Positions 48,716 through 59,341 of a DNA stretch of 64,000 nucleotides are shown here, piece after piece (within the stretch, counting starts at the first letter, position 1; every line of letters begins with the position of its first letter). Made by a program: the position numbers and the translations under genes. Source of the stretch: Butyrivibrio sp. (GTDB lineage Bacteria > Bacillota > Clostridia > Lachnospirales > Lachnospiraceae); the NCBI GenBank assembly GCA_022486625.1, contig JAKVKH010000006.1, positions 44,345 through 108,344 of the forward strand, in the 5' to 3' direction. The notes under the pieces were generated by a model that did no database searches, had not been told where the DNA came from, and worked only from the letters and a program-made list of their open reading frames with translations.

Positions 48716-50269
48716 ATGGCGGGTGAAATCTTCGCGGCGATTGATGTAGGCTCTTATGAGCTTTCCATGAAGATATTTGAGATTTCAGTAAAAAGAGGGG
48801 TCAGGGAGCTGGATCATATCCGGCACAGGATAGATCTGGGAACTGAAACCTACGCAACAGGCAAGATCAGCACAGAGCATGTACATGAGATGACAAGAGT
48901 CCTGCAGGAGTATGAGTCTGTCATGGAGTCATATGGAACAACACATTATCAGGCATACGGAACAAGTGCCATGCGTGAAACGGATAATATCAATGTGGTA
49001 CTCGAGCAGCTTGAACAGCGTGCGGGGATTCATGTGGATGTGCTCAGTAATTCAGAGCAGCGTTTTCTGGATTATAAATCCATTGCCCTGCGGAATGAAG
49101 AATTTGCCAGAATTATTGAGAATCCGACAGCAATTGTGGATATTGGCGGCGGCAGCATTCAGATCTCGCTCTTTGACAATGACAAACTGGTCACCACGCA
49201 GAATATGAAGCTGGGGGTATTGCGGTTGCACCAGACGCTGAATCTTCTGGGAAGCGGTACCAGAAAATATCGTGAAATGGTAACAGAACTTGTAGAATCA
49301 CAGCTGACTGTTTTTGAAAAACTGTATCTGAAGGATCGCAGGTTTAAAAATCTGATCATCATTGATGATTATATTTCTCCCGTGATGCAGAAGCTGAAGT
49401 TTGGTGACTGTGAACGGGGGTATGCCGGCCGTCAGCGGTTTGAAGAGTTCATCGGTAAGACAGGAGAAAAGTCCAGGCAGGCACTGTGTAAAGAATTGAA
49501 CATTCCGGATGAGAATATTCCGCTTTTGTATATTTCCGGTCTTCTGATCAGAAGCATTGCGGGTGCACTGGATGCGGAGATGCTTTGGGCACCCGGAATG
49601 ACACTTTGCGACGGAATTGCCTACGAATATGCAGAGCGTAAGAAGTTCATCCAGCCTGCGCATGATTTTGAACAGGATATTCTGGCCTGTGCGCAGAATA
49701 TCTCCAAGCGTTACATGGGCAGCAGATCAAGGGCTGAGACCCTGCAGGCGATTGCCATGCCGATTTTTGATCATATGAAGAAAATCCACGGACTTGGTAA
49801 AAGAGAACGCCTTTTGCTGCAGATCGCTACGGTTCTGCATGACTGTGGCAAATATGTCAGTCTTGTGAATCTGGGTGAATGTTCCTATAATATCATTATG
49901 TCAACTGAAATTATTGGACTGTCTCATAAGGAACGTGAGATTGTGGCAAATGTCGTGCTTTTTAATCACGAACCCTTTGAATATTATAATGATCACAGTG
50001 AGCGGTATGCCAAGATCGATCATGATGCGTATCTGATCATTGCCAAGCTGACTGCGATTCTGCGGGTAGCCAACGGCCTTGATCGTACGCACAGACAGAA
50101 ATTCAGGGATGTTCACGTTGTACTCAGGGAGAATGAGAACGAGCTGGTGATCAATGTTGACACCATGAATGATATTACTGTGGAGCAGGGACTTTTTGGC
50201 AACAGAGCAGGATTCTTTGAAGAAATATTCGGAATCCGTCCGGTTATCAGACAGAAACGCATGATTTGA
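48716..50269 (+). CDS. Ppx/GppA-type exopolyphosphatase with HD domain
   Basis: AAIDVGSYELSMKI, AYGTSAMRETDN, VDIGGGSIQISLF; HD-type HDCGKYVSL. Confidence 0.92.
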   Translation: MAGEIFAAIDVGSYELSMKIFEISVKRGVRELDHIRHRIDLGTETYATGKISTEHVHEMTRVLQEYESVMESYGTTHYQAYGTSAMRETDNINVVLEQLEQRAGIHVDVLSNSEQRFLDYKSIALRNEEFARIIENPTAIVDIGGGSIQISLFDNDKLVTTQNMKLGVLRLHQTLNLLGSGTRKYREMVTELVESQLTVFEKLYLKDRRFKNLIIIDDYISPVMQKLKFGDCERGYAGRQRFEEFIGKTGEKSRQALCKELNIPDENIPLLYISGLLIRSIAGALDAEMLWAPGMTLCDGIAYEYAERKKFIQPAHDFEQDILACAQNISKRYMGSRSRAETLQAIAMPIFDHMKKIHGLGKRERLLLQIATVLHDCGKYVSLVNLGECSYNIIMSTEIIGLSHKEREIVANVVLFNHEPFEYYNDHSERYAKIDHDAYLIIAKLTAILRVANGLDRTHRQKFRDVHVVLRENENELVINVDTMNDITVEQGLFGNRAGFFEEIFGIRPVIRQKRMI

Positions 50270-50308
50270 GGACGTTGTGAATGCGCGGGAATGTGAAGGA
50301 GCATATAT

Positions 50309-52459
50309 ATGGCAGGAAAAGAGAAGGAAAAAGAGATAGATTTTTTTAATCCTGAGTATTATACCAATCGGGAACTGAGCTGGCTGCAGTTTAATGAGAG
50401 ATGCCTGTCGGAGGCAAGAGACCGCTCCAATCCCCTGTTTGAGAGGCTGAAGTTTCTGAGCATAACTGCGAGCAATCTGGACGAGTTCTTTATGGTGCGT
50501 GTGGCATCATTGAAGGATATGGTGAACGCCGACTATAAGAAGCTGGATATTGCTGGAATGACAGCAAAGGAGCAGTTGACGGCAGTAACGAAGGCTGTAC
50601 ATGAATTTGCAGAGATGCAGTATTCAACTTATAATCGGGCACTTGTGCCGCAGCTTGAGCAGAACGGACTCGTGATTGTGAGAAATCATACGGATCTGAC
50701 TGAGGAAGAGGGACGGTATGCAGATCGCTATTTTAATGAATTTGTATATCCGGTGCTGACACCCATGGCAGTGGACTCTTCAAGACCGTTTCCGCTGATC
50801 CGGAACAAGACCCTGAATATCGGTGCTCTGGTCCGGAAAAAAGAGGGTGAAGAAGATCTGGACTTTGCAACTGTTCAGGTGCCTGATGTCATTCCGAGGA
50901 TTCTGGAACTGCCGACAGGAGAAGGAAAGCCCAGAAAAGTTATTCTGCTGGAAGAAATCATTGAGCGGAATATGGCGAGGCTGTTCCTGAATTATGATAT
51001 TGTCTGCTGTTATCCTTTCCGCGTCGGCAGAAATGCCGATCTGTCCATTGATGAGGATGAGGCAGAGGATCTTTTGAAAGAAATAGAAAAACAGCTTAAA
51101 AAGCGTCAGTGGGGGCAGGCTATTCGCCTGGAAGTTGACAGCAGAATGGATAAGCGCCTCTTAAAGGTTATCTCACAGGAACTGCAGGTGGCACCTGAAG
51201 AGGTGTATCGGATTGATGGTCCGCTTGATCTGACGTTCCTGATGAAGATGTATAAGTTGGAGGGATTTGATCATCTGAAGGAACACGGTTATTCTGCACC
51301 ACAGCCGGTTCCGGAGCTGCCGGCGGACTGCAATATTTTCGAAGAAATCCGTAAGGGTGATATTTTGATGCATCATCCGTATGAAACATTTGATCCGGTC
51401 GTGCGCTTTGTGGCATCGGCGGCTTCAGATCCGGCAGTGCTTGCCATCAAACAGACACTTTACCGTGTCAGTGGTAATTCACCGATTATTGCTGCACTGG
51501 CGAAGGCAGCTGATAATGGCAAGCAGGTGACGGTGCTCGTAGAATTAAAGGCCAGATTTGATGAAGAAAATAATATTGTCTGGGCGAAAATGCTGGAGAA
51601 AGCAGGCTGCCATGTGATTTATGGACTGGTGGGGCTTAAGACCCACTGCAAGATTACACTGGTCGTCCGCAGAGAAGAGGACGGAATCAACAGATATGTG
51701 CATCTTGCAACCGGTAATTATAATGATTCGACAGCCAAGTTGTATACGGATGTCGGTATGTTCACCTGCAAGGAAGCTTACGGCGAGGATGCTACGGCAG
51801 TGTTTAATATGCTTTCCGGTTATTCGGAGCCGCTTTCATGGAATCGTCTGAGTCTTGCACCCCTGTGGCTGAAGGACCGCGTGTTGTATCTGATTCACAG
51901 AGAAACACAGAATGCCAGAAACGGGGAGTCTGCACATATTATTGCAAAGATGAATTCCATCTGTCACCAGGAAGTCATTGCAGCACTTTACGAAGCAAGT
52001 GCTGCAGGCGTGAAGATTGATCTGATTGTCAGAGGAATCTGCAGTCTGAAAACGGGAATTCCGGGCGTAAGTGAGAACATTACCGTTCGCTCCATTGTCG
52101 GCAATTTTCTTGAGCACAGCAGAATCTTTTACTTTGAGAATGCCGGCAAACCTGAGTACTATTGCAGTAGTGCAGATTGGATGCCACGTAATCTTGAGCG
52201 TCGTGTGGAGATCCTGTTTCCTGTAGAAAATGAGGATCTGAGGGGAAGAATTATGCACATTCTGCAGACAGAACTGAAGGATACGGAGAAAGCGCATATT
52301 CTGAACAAGGATGGCGTGTATGTCAAGATAGATCGCAGAGGCAAGACCCCACTGAATTCACAGAAACTGTTCGGAGAAGAGGCGGTAAAGGCGGTCAGAT
52401 CTTCTGAAAATGAGAACAGCAGGGTGTTTGTACCGGAAATGAAAGGACCACAGGAATGA
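50309..52459 (+). CDS. ppk1: Polyphosphate kinase 1
   Basis: NRELSWLQFNERCLSEA, ILMHHPYETFDPVVRF, GLKTHCKITLVVRRE, HLATGNYNDSTAKLYTD. Confidence 0.96.
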   Translation: MAGKEKEKEIDFFNPEYYTNRELSWLQFNERCLSEARDRSNPLFERLKFLSITASNLDEFFMVRVASLKDMVNADYKKLDIAGMTAKEQLTAVTKAVHEFAEMQYSTYNRALVPQLEQNGLVIVRNHTDLTEEEGRYADRYFNEFVYPVLTPMAVDSSRPFPLIRNKTLNIGALVRKKEGEEDLDFATVQVPDVIPRILELPTGEGKPRKVILLEEIIERNMARLFLNYDIVCCYPFRVGRNADLSIDEDEAEDLLKEIEKQLKKRQWGQAIRLEVDSRMDKRLLKVISQELQVAPEEVYRIDGPLDLTFLMKMYKLEGFDHLKEHGYSAPQPVPELPADCNIFEEIRKGDILMHHPYETFDPVVRFVASAASDPAVLAIKQTLYRVSGNSPIIAALAKAADNGKQVTVLVELKARFDEENNIVWAKMLEKAGCHVIYGLVGLKTHCKITLVVRREEDGINRYVHLATGNYNDSTAKLYTDVGMFTCKEAYGEDATAVFNMLSGYSEPLSWNRLSLAPLWLKDRVLYLIHRETQNARNGESAHIIAKMNSICHQEVIAALYEASAAGVKIDLIVRGICSLKTGIPGVSENITVRSIVGNFLEHSRIFYFENAGKPEYYCSSADWMPRNLERRVEILFPVENEDLRGRIMHILQTELKDTEKAHILNKDGVYVKIDRRGKTPLNSQKLFGEEAVKAVRSSENENSRVFVPEMKGPQE

Positions 52460-53061
52460 GCAGAATTATACTGGCATCAGCTTCCCCAAGAAGACGGGAA
52501 CTTCTGACACAGGCGGGGCTTGCCTATACTGTACTGCCGGCTTGCGGCGAAGAAGTCATTACTGGCACATATCCGGCGGAAGTGGTGGAGGGTCTTTCAA
52601 GGCAGAAGGGCGAAGAAGTGTGGCGGAAAATTTCCGGTGAAGAATTTTTTACACAGAATCGTGAAACGGTAGTTGTCATCGGAGCAGATACCGTTGTATC
52701 ATATAAAGAGAAGATACTTGGAAAACCAAAAGATCATACAGATGCATGCAGAACTATCTACATGCTGCAGGGGCAGACGCATCAGGTGTATACCGGGGTG
52801 ACACTTCTGTGGAAGCGTGAAGACGGGGAAAGCGGAAGCGTAGTATTTCATGAATGTACAGAAGTAAATGTCTATCCGATGTCTCAGGAAGAAATTGCGG
52901 CTTATGTGCAGACGGGAGAACCGGATGACAAGGCGGGCAGCTATGGGATTCAGGGAAAATTTGCAGTGTATGTGAAGGAAATTCACGGAGATTATAACAA
53001 TGTTGTAGGATTACCGGTTGCCAGGGTCTATCAGGAGATGAAAAATCATCACCTGATGTAA
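52456..53061 (+). CDS. maf: Maf family nucleotide pyrophosphatase
   Basis: IILASASPRRRELLTQAG, VIGADTVV, GEPDDKAGSYGIQG. Confidence 0.94.
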   Translation: MSRIILASASPRRRELLTQAGLAYTVLPACGEEVITGTYPAEVVEGLSRQKGEEVWRKISGEEFFTQNRETVVVIGADTVVSYKEKILGKPKDHTDACRTIYMLQGQTHQVYTGVTLLWKREDGESGSVVFHECTEVNVYPMSQEEIAAYVQTGEPDDKAGSYGIQGKFAVYVKEIHGDYNNVVGLPVARVYQEMKNHHLM

Positions 53062-53083
53062 TTCATGTAGGGAGGTTGATTTT

Positions 53084-53338
53084 ATGCATGAATACGATGA
53101 CGCAGTATTAAAATGTTTTCTGGAGAATCAGGGACAGCTCTTTCCGGAGGATGTGGCTTCCACAATGGAGGAAGCAGAAGCATTTCTTGAGGATTGTATG
53201 GCTGTTGTCGTAGATTCACCGGAAGAAGTCGAGGATTATCTGGACGAAGAAGGTCTGGATCCCGGCGAGGGTGACGTCCTGGATGCTGCTGAAGTATTTG
53301 ATGTCGGCGATGGCAGATATTTAATTGTAGAAGGCTGA
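53084..53338 (+). CDS. Small strongly acidic protein of unknown function
   Basis: 84 aa, very D/E rich; good RBS (AGGGAGG) before ATG; operon position after maf. Confidence 0.65.
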   Translation: MHEYDDAVLKCFLENQGQLFPEDVASTMEEAEAFLEDCMAVVVDSPEEVEDYLDEEGLDPGEGDVLDAAEVFDVGDGRYLIVEG

Positions 53339-53347
53339 AGATCAGCA

Positions 53348-53388
53348 AGGGCTTCCGCAGGTGTGTGTCACCTTCAGGAGCCTTTTGC
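53348..53388. terminator. Putative intrinsic terminator
   Basis: AAGGGCTTCCGCAGGTG-TGTGT-CACCTTCAGGAGCCTTTT imperfect stem. Confidence 0.55.
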
Positions 53389-53429
53389 TTATTTATGAAC
53401 GTTTCACCAATGAGGGGGGAAACGAACAG

Positions 53430-54569
53430 ATGATATATCTGATCTCCATTTATACGTCCAATGCACTGGGTATTGCTGCGATTCTGACTGCGATGTTCTG
53501 TAACATGGCAATCATGAAGAACAGCCGTACAGATTACCGGATCATCAAGTTAATTTGTGTGCTGAGCCTGATTTCCTGCTTCACAGATCCGCTGGTATTT
53601 ACACTTGACGGGCATGGAAGCAGGCTGTTTCGGAGCATCAATATGGTAGGTAACAGCTACCTGTTCCTGGCCAACATATGGGTTTCTGTTTTGTGGATCT
53701 GTTTTCTCAGAGCACATCTGTGGGGCGTTAATCCGCTGAAAGACAGAAGAATCAGGTGGATTCTGTATCCATCGGCGGTTTTGAGTGCGGTGATTGTGCT
53801 CAATTTTTTCTATCCGGTGGTGTTCAGTACGAGCAGTCAGAACGTATATGGCAGACTACCGTTTTCCTATGTTTTTGTCATTCTGACAGCAGTCTTTTTT
53901 GCGTACAGCATATACCTGTCACACGTATATAAAAAGGAAAATGGCAGCAGGCGTTTTTTTCCGATTGCAGTCTATCTGGTGCCTGTTTCGATTGGGTTCG
54001 GAACGCAGATGCTTTTCTATGGAATCTCTGTGTCCTGGCCTTCGGTAGCAATTGCTTCTTGTGGTATTATGATGAGCCTTCAGAATGAAATGGCATATGT
54101 GGATTATCTGACCGGTCTGCTGAATCGTTCCTATCTCTTTACAGCCAGACCATACAAGTCCATGAAGGGGCTGATTATGATGGATATCAATAGTTTTAAG
54201 GCGATCAATGATCAGATCGGTCATGAAATAGGGGACAGGGCATTACAGGAAATCGGAGCGGTGCTGCATGATGTAGCCTGCGCATATGGCTTTGCGATCA
54301 GGTATGGCGGTGATGAATTTCTGCTGTTTTCTGCTGACGGATCAGAGCGGGAACTGAACGAAATCCGGGGAAGAATCGATGCGGAGCTGAAGCTCCTGAA
54401 TGAAAAGCCGGGTCGCAGGTATCAGCTGTCCTTATCTTATGGGATGACCTCTTTTTCTGCTGAGCAGGAAGATATTGATGATATTATCCGTCGTGTTGAT
54501 CAGAAAATGTATGAAAATAAGAAGCTTTTTTATCTGCAGCACGAACGAAGAGCAAAGGATATTCGCTGA
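53430..54569 (+). CDS. Membrane diguanylate cyclase (GGDEF domain)
   Basis: N-terminal multi-TM region, DYLTGLLNRSYLF, DINSFKAIND, RYGGDEFLLFSA. Confidence 0.92.
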   Translation: MIYLISIYTSNALGIAAILTAMFCNMAIMKNSRTDYRIIKLICVLSLISCFTDPLVFTLDGHGSRLFRSINMVGNSYLFLANIWVSVLWICFLRAHLWGVNPLKDRRIRWILYPSAVLSAVIVLNFFYPVVFSTSSQNVYGRLPFSYVFVILTAVFFAYSIYLSHVYKKENGSRRFFPIAVYLVPVSIGFGTQMLFYGISVSWPSVAIASCGIMMSLQNEMAYVDYLTGLLNRSYLFTARPYKSMKGLIMMDINSFKAINDQIGHEIGDRALQEIGAVLHDVACAYGFAIRYGGDEFLLFSADGSERELNEIRGRIDAELKLLNEKPGRRYQLSLSYGMTSFSAEQEDIDDIIRRVDQKMYENKKLFYLQHERRAKDIR

Positions 54570-54590
54570 AAATGGCAGCCAGGAGGCTAC

Positions 54591-55397
54591 TCAGATTTTC
54601 AGAAACTTTGCAAGACCATCATGATCATTATCAGCAGTTGTTACAACATCGGCAATGGCCTTTACTGCATCAGTACCGTTTAACATTGCAATACCGGTTC
54701 CGGCAGCCTTAATCATTGAGATATCATTCTGCTCGTCTCCTGCTGCGAGTGAGTTTCTGACCGGAATATCCAGAAGCTTACATAGTCTTGTTACTGCGGA
54801 ACCCTTTCCGGCTTCTGCAGGGAAAATTTCCAGATAAAAAGGATTGGAATACATGGTATTCAGCGTGGGACATATCATATCATCGAGTTCTTTATGAAAA
54901 CGTTCCATCTTATCATGGTCATGCAGTTCGATGGCGATGCATTTGCATGGCGGCTGCGACAGTACGGTGCGGACATCATCGGCCAGAAGAACCGGAGAAG
55001 GAATGACGCGCCGATAATACTCGATGCCCTCATCCTGCCTGGTGGCTACGATGTGCGTGTCCGTGTAGGTATGCACATGAACATCGTGCCGGTCTGCCAG
55101 ATCAAAGATTCTGCTGACCATTTCGACCGGGATACCGGTACGGTAAATGTCCCTGTGATTGTCACAGTCATAGATCTGTGCGCCATTGAAAGCAGCAAGA
55201 AAGGTTCCGGGAAAGAAGAGCTTCAAGTCCTCCTGTACCTTGCGAACAGAGTCCATTGCCCGTCCGGTATTGATCACAAAATGATTTCCTGCGTCAGTAA
55301 ATGCTTCGAGTGCAGCTCTTGTTGCAGGGGTGATTATCTTCTGCGAATTTAATAATGTACCATCAAGATCAAAAAAGAAAATTTTATGCTGATTCAT
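54591..55397 (-). CDS. Cof-type HAD hydrolase
   Basis: FFFDLDGTLLNSQKIITPATRAAL, GKGSAVTRL, AAGDEQNDISMIKAAGTGIAM. Confidence 0.94.
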   Translation of the reverse strand: MNQHKIFFFDLDGTLLNSQKIITPATRAALEAFTDAGNHFVINTGRAMDSVRKVQEDLKLFFPGTFLAAFNGAQIYDCDNHRDIYRTGIPVEMVSRIFDLADRHDVHVHTYTDTHIVATRQDEGIEYYRRVIPSPVLLADDVRTVLSQPPCKCIAIELHDHDKMERFHKELDDMICPTLNTMYSNPFYLEIFPAEAGKGSAVTRLCKLLDIPVRNSLAAGDEQNDISMIKAAGTGIAMLNGTDAVKAIADVVTTADNDHDGLAKFLKI

Positions 55398-55522
55398 TTT
55401 TAAAACCTTTCTTAACGTAATGACGGTTCTGAATATTCAGAACAATGGTTTCAATATACCATAATCCGGTAAAAGATGCTATGATTACAGCTGTATGCAG
55501 CAGAGAATAAGGGAGCTATTAT

Positions 55523-56401
55523 ATGAAAGCAGTAGATTTACATACACATTCAACCAGATCAGACGGAAGCTATACACCGTCAGAACTGGTTGATTACGCA
55601 GCAGAAAAAGGGCTGGCAGCGATCGCATTGACAGATCATGATACTGTAGACGGACTGGATGAAGCAATCAGTCACGCCAGAATAAATGAACCGGAACTGG
55701 AAGTTATTCCGGGTATTGAATTTTCTACAGAATATGAGAAAGGTGACATCCATATTGTCGGACTGTACATTGACTATCATGGGGAAGCTTTTTCCCACAA
55801 AATACAGGAATTTGTAGATTCCAGAGTGAACAGAAATATTAAAATGTGTGAAAAACTCACGATGGCAGGTATTCCGATGACCTATGAGCAGCTCCTTGCA
55901 GAATTTCCGGATGCGGTCATCACCAGAGCGCATTATGCGAGGCATCTTTTAAGTCATGGCTATACAAAGAGCATGAAAGAAGCCTTTGACAGGTATATCG
56001 GTGATCATGCGCCCTGTTATGTACAGAGAGAAAAGGTAACGCCCTTTCAGGCTGTCCGGTTGATTCTGGAAGCCGGCGGTATCCCGGTTCTGGCACATCC
56101 CATTCTCTATCATATGTCGGATGCCAGACTGCGGGGGCTGGTTGCACAGCTCAGGGATGCAGGTCTTATGGGAATAGAAGCAATTTACAGTACCTATGCA
56201 GCTGCAGATGAGCGGGATATCCGTCGTATAGCTGCGGATTATGATCTTTGCATCAGCGGAGGTTCAGACTTTCATGGTGCCAATAAGCCGGGACTGGATC
56301 TTGGCACTGGATATGGACACCTCTTTGTACCGGAGGAGGTACTGACGAATATGATAAATGTTTGGAAAAAGAGGAAAGACAACGGCAACCTGCAGTTATG
56401 A
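55523..56401 (+). CDS. PHP domain metal-dependent phosphoesterase
   Basis: VDLHTHSTRSDGSYTPSELV, ALTDHDTVDGL, HPILYH, SGGSDFHG. Confidence 0.94.
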   Translation: MKAVDLHTHSTRSDGSYTPSELVDYAAEKGLAAIALTDHDTVDGLDEAISHARINEPELEVIPGIEFSTEYEKGDIHIVGLYIDYHGEAFSHKIQEFVDSRVNRNIKMCEKLTMAGIPMTYEQLLAEFPDAVITRAHYARHLLSHGYTKSMKEAFDRYIGDHAPCYVQREKVTPFQAVRLILEAGGIPVLAHPILYHMSDARLRGLVAQLRDAGLMGIEAIYSTYAAADERDIRRIAADYDLCISGGSDFHGANKPGLDLGTGYGHLFVPEEVLTNMINVWKKRKDNGNLQL

Positions 56402-56451
56402 AGAGCTTTATTTGACAGAAAACAGAATAATGCAGAAGATGATATTTTAAG

Positions 56452-56490
56452 CAGACTTTGGGTGTGTTATTACCCTGAAGTCTGTTTTTT
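56452..56490 (+). terminator. Intrinsic terminator
   Basis: CAGACTTTGGGT-GTGTTATT-ACCCTGAAGTCTGTTTTTT. Confidence 0.85.
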
Positions 56491-56684
56491 GATGGCAGAA
56501 ATCGTAAAAAGAGGCAATAAGTCATGCGATACAAGTGAATTTAAAGTTTTGTTAAAGAATTGTCTGAGAAACGTTAACAACGACAAAAAAGCGATATGAT
56601 AATATAGATGAAATATCGTGCACAAGTAGCTTATTGAACCTTAAAAACAGAAATCTGTTTGATGAGAAAAGGGGGAATACTGTA

Positions 56685-57539
56685 ATGGATGAACAGAATA
56701 CATCAGAAATCAGAGTAATTGCCGTACAGGGTGATGGCCTTGAAAAAGTGAAAAACTATTTTCCGAAGGTTATATACAGACAGCTGGCAAGTGGACATGC
56801 AGATGCACTTGGCGCGGTAGCTGGTGATACCCTTGTGGGAGTGCTTGCATTTCAGAATACGGAAGGTGTATTGGAAATCGAATGGGCTATGGTTGCTCCT
56901 TCATATCGCAGGCAGAACGTCTGTGAAGAGATGATCATGACATTTATGGAACTGGTCGGAATGGATCTGTCTGTTGAAAAAATAATCATAACCCTTGATT
57001 CGGACACGGAGAGCAGATATCTGGAAAACTTTTTCAAGCGGATCGGATTCCTCAAAAAAGACAGCGACATAGAACATTGCACTTATCCGATGGAAAAACT
57101 GGCGGAGAATCCGTATCTGCAGAATGCACAGGAATATTCCGAAATCAGACCATTAGAGGAATTAAGCAAAAAACAGATTCAGATCATAGAAAGAATTATG
57201 AGAGAAAATATGGGACTTGACCTGGATGGCGTTTCTGTTTCGGAAGATTATGATCCGCAGCTGAGCTTATACTATATCGAAGAAAATGAACCAAAGGGCT
57301 TTGTGTTGGTAAGAAGACTGCAGGATGATCTGGAATTGTCTGTTGTCTATATAGATCCTGCATATAGTGCACAATTGTTGCGGTTGCTTTTGACCTTGAT
57401 GCAGAAAGTAAAATCTGGCGGAGACATAAAGGGACAGATCGTAATGGATCTGATCAATGAGGCATCCAGAAAACTGACTGAAAAAATGTTGCCTGGAGCG
57501 AAGTATTCCAGCCAGATTCAAATGGAACTGAACTACTAA
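56685..57539 (+). CDS. GNAT-fold acetyltransferase-like protein
   Basis: AGDTLVGVLAFQ...EIEWAMVAPSYRRQNVCEEMI GNAT-like core; RBS AAAGGGGG. Confidence 0.75.
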   Translation: MDEQNTSEIRVIAVQGDGLEKVKNYFPKVIYRQLASGHADALGAVAGDTLVGVLAFQNTEGVLEIEWAMVAPSYRRQNVCEEMIMTFMELVGMDLSVEKIIITLDSDTESRYLENFFKRIGFLKKDSDIEHCTYPMEKLAENPYLQNAQEYSEIRPLEELSKKQIQIIERIMRENMGLDLDGVSVSEDYDPQLSLYYIEENEPKGFVLVRRLQDDLELSVVYIDPAYSAQLLRLLLTLMQKVKSGGDIKGQIVMDLINEASRKLTEKMLPGAKYSSQIQMELNY

Positions 57540-57588
57540 AGCATACCAATGGATATTTCTGGTTCGCACTTAGAAAAGGGGAATCAAA

Positions 57589-59271
57589 ATGGATGGAATG
57601 AATATGGTGGAAGAAAAGAAAATGCAGCAGTATTCTGTTGCCCGGCAGTTTCAGGAAGACCAGGAAAAAGTCATCCAGATGAGTCAGATGACTGAGGAGC
57701 AGATGGGCGATCAGTATCAGGAGCAGCATTTTTCTAAGAGTGAAATGTCAGATTATCTTCAGAATCAACTGGGAGAGAAGTTTGATTACTCAGCACCTCT
57801 TGAACCTGCACAGGAAGCTGAACTTTCGAAAAAAGGTTTTGCAAAGAGAATTATGGAACGAAGAAAAATGAGAAAGCAGAGGGAAAAACAGTTCAATCTC
57901 CGTGCAAAGGCAATGTGGCAGATTCATCAAAACCAGGGAAAAAAAGAAGATAAAGAGATTATACCCGGAGTCCCTGAAAATCCCATGAGGATGGAGAATG
58001 CTCCGATTTTTGGACAAATGCGGCAGTGGATTTCAGAGCTTACCTGCCTTTCTGTGGAAGAGAAACTGCAGGCAATGCAGAGGGTGAATAATGTGAACTT
58101 ATTGTGTTCATCCTTGATGTCCGGCAAAATTCCTGATTTTGATGTGGATCATCCAGTGACCGATTTTCTGAAAGATGGGAAATATATTGAAAAAAGTTAT
58201 TTTGAGTTGAAAGAGTTAAATACTCTCTTGCAAGGGAAAGGTGATTCGACAGAGACATTGCTGTATAGCATCAGTGAAATGCAGGAAAACCTTTTGAAGT
58301 CGGATGATATGCTTGCTTCAATGGGCGATGATAAGTCATTATTCAAGATGGCAACAATAAAGGAAAGATTAAGATACTGTAATTTTGGTGTTGCACTTAG
58401 AACAAGGGAACAGAATCAAATGTTCAGGATAATGGAAACAAATTTATATAATGTGAGAGAGGAAAAAAGACTTTGTGATTTGGAAAGAAATCTGAGAAAA
58501 AAAACGACAGAAGAAAAACAAAAGTATCTGGCCAAGCAGGTGGATGAAACTAATGCAAAGTGCTCGCTTTATGAAAAGAAGATGATTCAGGAACTGGATG
58601 GAAGAGTACCAGAGGCTCGAAATTATAAAAAAAGAAAAAATGCCGGATTTCTGGAGGTGATCAAAAGGGATTCTGAAGGAAATCCATTGCTTTCAGAAGA
58701 GCCACGTATGAAGGCACTTACAGAAATACATGAGAAACGGTATGGAGATAAACAGAACCAGATTAAAGATGTGGTTCCGTACTTTATGCAGCAGGTTGAT
58801 AATATGATGGATATATTACGAACTTTGGATTTTTCGCCAGAAGGATTCTTGCGATTAAATTCTGAACATATGTCAAAGGTAATGATAACTATGGGAGAAC
58901 TTACCAATATAATGGCAGATGAAAAAAATTTAGTGAATCTGTTATCAAAAAAGGATCAGGCAAAGGTCAGAATGCTTGATCAGAACCCGTTTGGAACGTG
59001 GAGCGCAGGCATACAGGGATATTATAAAAATATATTTAATCCGGAGAAACCGGAAGACAGTTCGCTTGATGAATGTGTAAATGATATGCTATTTTCCCTG
59101 AATGGGAATACTTTTCTTCAACGGCATCTGTTTACCAAACGCGATGAAAACGGTGTGAAACAGAAGAAAGTAAAAAATGTGGATATGAATGCACTGATGA
59201 AGGAATATATTGCGGAATGGGATAAAATGAATGCTTCCTTTAAAAAATCAGAAAAAAGAAAAAAGGTCTGA
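57589..59271 (+). CDS. Uncharacterised 560-aa Lys/Glu-rich protein, tandem paralog 1
   Basis: Long ORF with paralog immediately downstream; shared N-terminal module KFDYSAPLEPAQEAELSKKGFAKRI.ERRKMRKQREKQFNLRAKAMWQIHQ and shared C-terminus MNALMKEYIAEWDKM.AS.KKS. Confidence 0.88.
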   Translation: MDGMNMVEEKKMQQYSVARQFQEDQEKVIQMSQMTEEQMGDQYQEQHFSKSEMSDYLQNQLGEKFDYSAPLEPAQEAELSKKGFAKRIMERRKMRKQREKQFNLRAKAMWQIHQNQGKKEDKEIIPGVPENPMRMENAPIFGQMRQWISELTCLSVEEKLQAMQRVNNVNLLCSSLMSGKIPDFDVDHPVTDFLKDGKYIEKSYFELKELNTLLQGKGDSTETLLYSISEMQENLLKSDDMLASMGDDKSLFKMATIKERLRYCNFGVALRTREQNQMFRIMETNLYNVREEKRLCDLERNLRKKTTEEKQKYLAKQVDETNAKCSLYEKKMIQELDGRVPEARNYKKRKNAGFLEVIKRDSEGNPLLSEEPRMKALTEIHEKRYGDKQNQIKDVVPYFMQQVDNMMDILRTLDFSPEGFLRLNSEHMSKVMITMGELTNIMADEKNLVNLLSKKDQAKVRMLDQNPFGTWSAGIQGYYKNIFNPEKPEDSSLDECVNDMLFSLNGNTFLQRHLFTKRDENGVKQKKVKNVDMNALMKEYIAEWDKMNASFKKSEKRKKV

Positions 59272-59341
59272 AATTCATGGTGTAATTACTGAAGTATACC
59301 AATGAATATTTCCGGGGGTAAGCCTTAGAAGGAGGGTCATA

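Noticed and set aside
54566-54602. Inverted repeat CTGAAAATGGCAGCC...GGCTACTCAGATTTTCAG between GGDEF and HAD genes
   Set aside because: Possibly a convergent terminator, but interrupted stem and no U-tract; too weak to call.
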